A stretch of 64,000 bases of DNA from Kiloniella majae. GTDB taxonomy: Bacteria > Pseudomonadota > Alphaproteobacteria > Kiloniellales > Kiloniellaceae. The notes below the pieces were generated by a model. That model searched no databases, was not told the origin of the DNA, and was given only the letters and a program-made list of their open reading frames with translations. The position numbers and the translations under genes were made by a program. The stretch lies in NCBI RefSeq assembly GCF_002118315.1, contig NZ_MTSZ01000012.1, forward strand, positions 1-64,000. Reading direction: 5' to 3'. Below, in pieces: positions 60,147 to 64,000 of the stretch (position 1 is its first letter; the number at the start of each line of letters is the position of its first letter).

Positions 60147-62567
60147 ATGAAATCACATACTCGTGTCGCCGTTATCGGTGGCGGTGTCGTTGGTTGTTCT
60201 GTTCTTTACCACCTGACAAAGCTCGGGTGGAGCGATGTGATGTTGATTGAAAGATCAGAGCTTACATCTGGTTCAACATGGCATGCAGCTGGCGGTTTTC
60301 ATACTTTGAACGCAGATACAAATATGGCTGCCCTGCAAGGCTATACAATTCGGCTTTATAAAGAACTTGAGGAAATCACCGGTATGTCTTGCGGTTTGCA
60401 TCATGTTGGTGGTGTTACTTTGGCCTCGACACCTGAACGCATGGATTTCCTCAAGGCTGAGCGCGCAAAGCACCGCTATATGGGGTTGGACACTGAGATT
60501 GTTAGCCCCGAAGAAATAAAAAAATTATCACCGATTACCAATATCGATGGTGTTATCGGGGCGCTTTACGATCCGCTTGACGGACATCTTGATCCTTCAG
60601 GTACAACACATGCCTACGCCAAAGCGGCAAAGATGGCCGGAGCAGAAATTGTTTTGCGTAATCCTGTACTAGAGCTCAATCCACAGGCTGACGGTTCCTG
60701 GGAAGTTGTTACAAAAGAAGGTACAGTGATTGCCGAGCACATCGTGAATGCGGGCGGTTTGTGGGCGCGTGAAGTTGGTGAAATGGCTGGGGTTTATATG
60801 CCTCTCCATCCGATGGAACATCAGTATCTTGTCACTGAAGATGCGCCCGAAGTCTATGAATTGGACAGCGAGTTGCCACATGTGATGGATCCCGAAGGGG
60901 AAAGCTATCTCCGGCAAGAGGGAAGAGGTCTTTGCATTGGATTTTACGAGCAAGCCTGTGATGCATGGGCCGAGCGTGGTACCCCAATGGACTTTGGCCA
61001 TGAACTTTTAAATAACAATCTGGATCGTATTGGTGATTCATTAGAGTTTGCCTTTAAGCGTTTCCCTGTTCTGGAGCGTGTCGGGGTTAAAACGGTTATC
61101 AATGGACCTTTTACTTTTGCACCTGATGGAAACCCACTTGTTGGACCTGTTCCCGGATTGCGGAACTACTGGTCAGCTTGCGGCGTTATGGCTGGGTTCT
61201 CACAGGGTGGTGGAGTTGGTTTAACTCTGGCGGAATGGATGATCGAAGGCGAACCATCAAGGGATGTCTTTGCTATGGATGTTGCCCGTTTTGGGGATTG
61301 GATCACACCGGGATATACACGGGCCAAAGTAAAAGAAAATTATCAACGGCGCTTTTCTGTTTCGTACCCAAATGAAGAATTGCCTGTCGCGCGTCCACAT
61401 CAAACAACCCCGGCTTATCATATATGGAAAGAGCAGCGAGCGGTGTTTGGTGCTGCATACGGTATGGAAGCCGTGAATTATTTTGCGCCAGAGGGTGAGC
61501 CACTAGAAGAAACGCCTAGTTTTCGACGCAGTAATGCGTTTGATGCGGTTGCCGCTGAATGCTGTGCTGTTCGTGAAGCCGTTGGCATTAACGAAGTTCA
61601 TAATTTTGGAAAGTATCGGGTTACGGGGAAGGGGGCACGGGATTGGCTGGATGTGATTATGGCTGGCCGAATTCCAAAACAGGGACGGTTGGCGCTTAAT
61701 CCTATGTTGAGCCACAAGGGCAATTTGATTGGTGATTTCACAGTGTCCTGTTTAGATGATCATGAGTTTATGGTAACGGCATCTTTTGGAATGCAGGCAG
61801 CACATATGCGTTGGTTTGAAGAAAACCTGCCATCGGATGGTTCTGTTAACGTTGAGAATATCTCGACCAAACGCATTGGTTTTCAGATTGCCGGGCCAAA
61901 TGCCCGTGAATTGTTACGTCGCGTGGCTTTCGAAGATGTTTCCGCAGAAAGCTTTAAATTTCTGGATGTCAAAGAGACAGACATTGGTTCCTGTCGTGCA
62001 CTGGTCCAAAGGGTTTCCTATACGGGTGATCTTGGGTACGAAATTTATGTGCCGATCGAACGACAGGTTACTCTTTATAATATTCTCGCTGAGGCAGGGC
62101 AGGATTTAGGTCTCAAGCCTTTTGGTATGCGTGCCATGATGTCGTTGCGGCTGGAAAAATCTTTTGGTTCCTGGGGAAGAGAGTTCCGTCCTGACTATAT
62201 GCCTGTGGAAACAGGGATGGATCGTTTTACTTCGTACAATAAAAAGGCTGACTTTATTGGGAAAGCTGCGGCACTGAAGGAAAAAGAAGAGGGTGCCAAT
62301 CGAAAGCTTTGCACCTTTATTGTTGATGCCGTTGACGCTGATGTGTGGGGGGATGAACCCATTTGGCATAACGGCACGGTTGTTGGCTTTGTAACATCGG
62401 GTGGTTACGCCCACTATAGCAAGAAATCAGTAGCTTACGGATTTTTACCAACCGAGATAACCAAAGATGGTCTTGAGGTGGAAATCGAAGTCCTCGGGGT
62501 GATGCTCAAGGCCAGAATGTTTACAGAGACACTCTTTGATCCCAAAGCAGAAAGAGTGACGGGATAG
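60147..62567 (+). CDS. Dimethylglycine/sarcosine dehydrogenase-like flavoprotein with folate-binding GcvT domain
   Basis: The 806-residue protein has an N-terminal DAO domain (VIGGGVVGCSVLYHLTKLGW, SGSTWHAAGG with the His that carries covalent FAD in dimethylglycine dehydrogenase), a middle FAO_M region to about 420, and a C-terminal aminomethyltransferase domain (about 430-806: YRVTGKGARDWLDVIMAGRIPKQGRL, VSYTGDLGYEIYVP, GFVTSGGYAHYSKKSVAYGFL). It should oxidise an N-methyl group and pass the carbon to tetrahydrofolate. Last gene of the rightward operon before a convergent terminator. Confidence 0.9.
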   Translation: MKSHTRVAVIGGGVVGCSVLYHLTKLGWSDVMLIERSELTSGSTWHAAGGFHTLNADTNMAALQGYTIRLYKELEEITGMSCGLHHVGGVTLASTPERMDFLKAERAKHRYMGLDTEIVSPEEIKKLSPITNIDGVIGALYDPLDGHLDPSGTTHAYAKAAKMAGAEIVLRNPVLELNPQADGSWEVVTKEGTVIAEHIVNAGGLWAREVGEMAGVYMPLHPMEHQYLVTEDAPEVYELDSELPHVMDPEGESYLRQEGRGLCIGFYEQACDAWAERGTPMDFGHELLNNNLDRIGDSLEFAFKRFPVLERVGVKTVINGPFTFAPDGNPLVGPVPGLRNYWSACGVMAGFSQGGGVGLTLAEWMIEGEPSRDVFAMDVARFGDWITPGYTRAKVKENYQRRFSVSYPNEELPVARPHQTTPAYHIWKEQRAVFGAAYGMEAVNYFAPEGEPLEETPSFRRSNAFDAVAAECCAVREAVGINEVHNFGKYRVTGKGARDWLDVIMAGRIPKQGRLALNPMLSHKGNLIGDFTVSCLDDHEFMVTASFGMQAAHMRWFEENLPSDGSVNVENISTKRIGFQIAGPNARELLRRVAFEDVSAESFKFLDVKETDIGSCRALVQRVSYTGDLGYEIYVPIERQVTLYNILAEAGQDLGLKPFGMRAMMSLRLEKSFGSWGREFRPDYMPVETGMDRFTSYNKKADFIGKAAALKEKEEGANRKLCTFIVDAVDADVWGDEPIWHNGTVVGFVTSGGYAHYSKKSVAYGFLPTEITKDGLEVEIEVLGVMLKARMFTETLFDPKAERVTG

Positions 62568-62584
62568 TATTCTCGCTATAAGGT

Positions 62585-62616
62585 AAAGGGTGTTTCTATA
62601 TATTGAGACACCCTTT
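62585..62616. terminator. Hairpin between the convergent DMGDH-like and dddP-like genes
   Basis: AAAGGGTGTTTC (62585-62596) pairs with GAGACACCCTTT (62605-62616), 12 pairs with one G-U, loop of 8. T tracts are weak on both strands, so it may be a bidirectional but incomplete terminator. Confidence 0.65.
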
Positions 62617-62661
62617 GTTCACAGTGGTATTTAGTGAATTTATATTCTTATAACTTACGCA

Positions 62662-64000
62662 TTAAGCCTTCGTCCCTGTTAAACGATCGTCCAGGGGATA
62701 AGTTGAAAGCTGTTCATATCCTGTTTCCGTAATCAGAATTTGGTCTTCAATTTTGACGCCTTCGTGCCCGCCATGGCGACCTACGTAGCTTTCTACACAA
62801 ACGACCATACCGGGTTCTAGCTCTCCTTCGTATCCGACAGCCTTCCAATCCGATGGGTACCGGACAGCAGGATATTCATCACAGAGACCAACGCCATGAA
62901 ACAGCACGGAGTATCTATTCGCTAGATACTCATCGGGTAAACTTTTAGCTTTTAAGGACAGTTCTCTAAAGTTAACTCTAGGTGCCAGCATTTCACGGTT
63001 ATGGTCTATTTGCTCCAGAGCCATTTGATATAAGGTGCGTTGTTCGTTACTTGGCGTTCCGTCGCCAGCCAGCCATGTTCTGGAAATATCACAACAGAAG
63101 CCATAGGGACCGATTAGATCTGTATCAAATGCAACAAGATCACCATCTTCGATGATCCGTGAGGACGATTCCTGAAACCAGGGGTTGGTTCGCGGGCCGG
63201 AAGAAAGCAAACGGGTTTCAATCCACTCCCCACCGCGACGAATATTCTCTGCATGCAGGATGGACCACAAATCGTTCTCGCTCATTCCCGGACGCAGGGC
63301 GGTTTCCATTTGATGCATTGCGGCTTCGCAAGCTGTAATGGCACGGCGCATACAGAGTATCTCATCAGGCGATTTTATCTTGCGGGCTTCTTCCATCGCA
63401 TCTTCGCCATAGATGACCTCGATACCTTCGCGATTGAGATGGGGAATGCCGTGTGGATCTATCTGGTCAAAAGCCAGACGTTTGTTGCCACCACCATATT
63501 GATGCACGAGATCAGCCGTTTGTTTGGCCCAATTGGCGGTCTGTTCTTCAATACGGTTACCTGCTTCAAAATAGAACCATGCGATACCGGGATGTACTTC
63601 ATCAACCACTTCAGAATGGTCAGAAAGGTGCTCACAGTTGTGGAAGTCATAAAGTATTACGGGGCCATCTGTAGCAACAAAACAGGCCCGAACCGGATTG
63701 TGCAGGGTCCAGAGCTGCATATTACTGGCATCGGTTGCGTAGCGAACATTTAAGGGATCATAGAGATATATGCCAGCAAGGTCCCTGGCACGGAGTTGCT
63801 CGCGAATACGGTTCAAGCGATAACGTCGCATAGTGCCAAGGTCAGGTTCTGGTATTTGAGCTGCAAGCCATTCGCTTTCGGCGAGGGTACCGTAACCAAT
63901 GACGTGTTGATTTAAGTTGGAAGCTTTGGAACGCGCCCATTCTTCCAACTCTTGAGGATTGGCATTCTCACCGGGGTGTTTTGGAATTTCATAAGGGGCA
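62662..64000 (-). CDS. dddP: DddP-type DMSP lyase (M24 peptidase fold), 5' end beyond the window
   Basis: The reading frame stays open to the window edge (upstream residues read PYEIPKHPGENANPQELEEW), so the N-terminus is missing; TTG 63948 is not the real start. At least 446 residues are present. The M24 fold shows metal ligands in FDTDLIG, DISRTW, HGVGLCDE, CVES and KIED. Segments such as YDPLNVRYATDASNMQLW, AENIRRGGEWIETRLLSSGPRTNPWFQE and HGVGLCDEYP match, from memory, the DMSP lyase DddP of roseobacters, including the Asp of CDE proposed as the catalytic base. DddP cleaves DMSP to dimethyl sulfide and acrylate. Creatinase or Xaa-Pro peptidase are less likely. No acrylate-processing genes are in view. 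Confidence 0.78.
   Translation of the reverse strand, partial: APYEIPKHPGENANPQELEEWARSKASNLNQHVIGYGTLAESEWLAAQIPEPDLGTMRRYRLNRIREQLRARDLAGIYLYDPLNVRYATDASNMQLWTLHNPVRACFVATDGPVILYDFHNCEHLSDHSEVVDEVHPGIAWFYFEAGNRIEEQTANWAKQTADLVHQYGGGNKRLAFDQIDPHGIPHLNREGIEVIYGEDAMEEARKIKSPDEILCMRRAITACEAAMHQMETALRPGMSENDLWSILHAENIRRGGEWIETRLLSSGPRTNPWFQESSSRIIEDGDLVAFDTDLIGPYGFCCDISRTWLAGDGTPSNEQRTLYQMALEQIDHNREMLAPRVNFRELSLKAKSLPDEYLANRYSVLFHGVGLCDEYPAVRYPSDWKAVGYEGELEPGMVVCVESYVGRHGGHEGVKIEDQILITETGYEQLSTYPLDDRLTGTKA

Noticed and set aside
62662-63948. Complete M24 peptidase gene starting at 63948
   Set aside because: The codon at 63948 is TTG and the frame continues open to the window edge with conserved-looking sequence, so the gene is partial.

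Overview
The window reads as a chromosomal segment of a low-to-moderate GC alphaproteobacterium, probably marine and of the Rhodospirillales/Kiloniellales type. Grounds: an initiator tRNA with an A29:U41 pair in the anticodon stem (seen in some alphaproteobacteria), a Frc-type sugar ABC transporter, and a large block for methylated osmolytes that includes a DddP-type DMSP lyase. The lineage is inferred; no marker here fixes the genus. No IS element, phage gene or CRISPR array was seen.

Layout. 1-2.4 kb: initiator tRNA (first base outside the window) and an OsmC-YcaO protein. 2.6-9.7 kb: a non-canonical aminoarabinose (arn-like) locus in two convergent arms. One arm is an ArnC-like glycosyltransferase, an ATP-grasp ligase and a flippase-like membrane protein; the other is an orphan membrane protein, ArnA and ArnB. 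arnD, arnT and arnEF are absent, and the ArnA formyltransferase domain has Tyr in place of catalytic Asp140. 9.8-12.5 kb: a small amphi-Trp protein and a LacI regulator divergent from a PhyH dioxygenase. 12.6-24.7 kb: a complete-looking inositol catabolism and uptake region (iolJ, iolB, iolC, iolD; two Gfo/Idh/MocA dehydrogenases; an IolE-like isomerase; a LacI regulator; a three-gene ABC importer). An identical 18-bp palindrome lies in both divergent promoters, and one copy sits inside a 42-bp perfect inverted repeat.

24.9-37.4 kb: three co-directional genes for an exported 202-aa protein, a CsgG/HfaB-like outer-membrane protein and a giant exported protein of about 3530 residues. The giant combines long coiled coils, four degenerate repeats, TPR-like helices, a Gly/Ala-rich hydrophobic segment, a nucleotidyltransferase-like motif and a C-terminal protein-kinase-like domain. 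This is the strongest candidate for an undescribed system, possibly a surface or effector protein with its own CsgG-type export partner.

37.4-64 kb: catabolism of methylated amines or sulfonium compounds. It holds a LysR regulator and an AspH-like hydroxylase, two non-pyrrolysine MttB-family methyltransferases, two GlxA-type AraC regulators, a nitrilase with an MmgE/PrpD protein, FAD amine oxidases, a Dpp/Opp-type ABC importer with a Tat-exported binding protein, an XRE regulator, a desaturase-fold oxygenase, a PhnD-like protein without signal peptide, a dimethylglycine-dehydrogenase-like flavoprotein and, running off the right edge, DddP. Together they could import quaternary amine or sulfonium osmolytes, remove their methyl groups stepwise and feed one-carbon units to folate.
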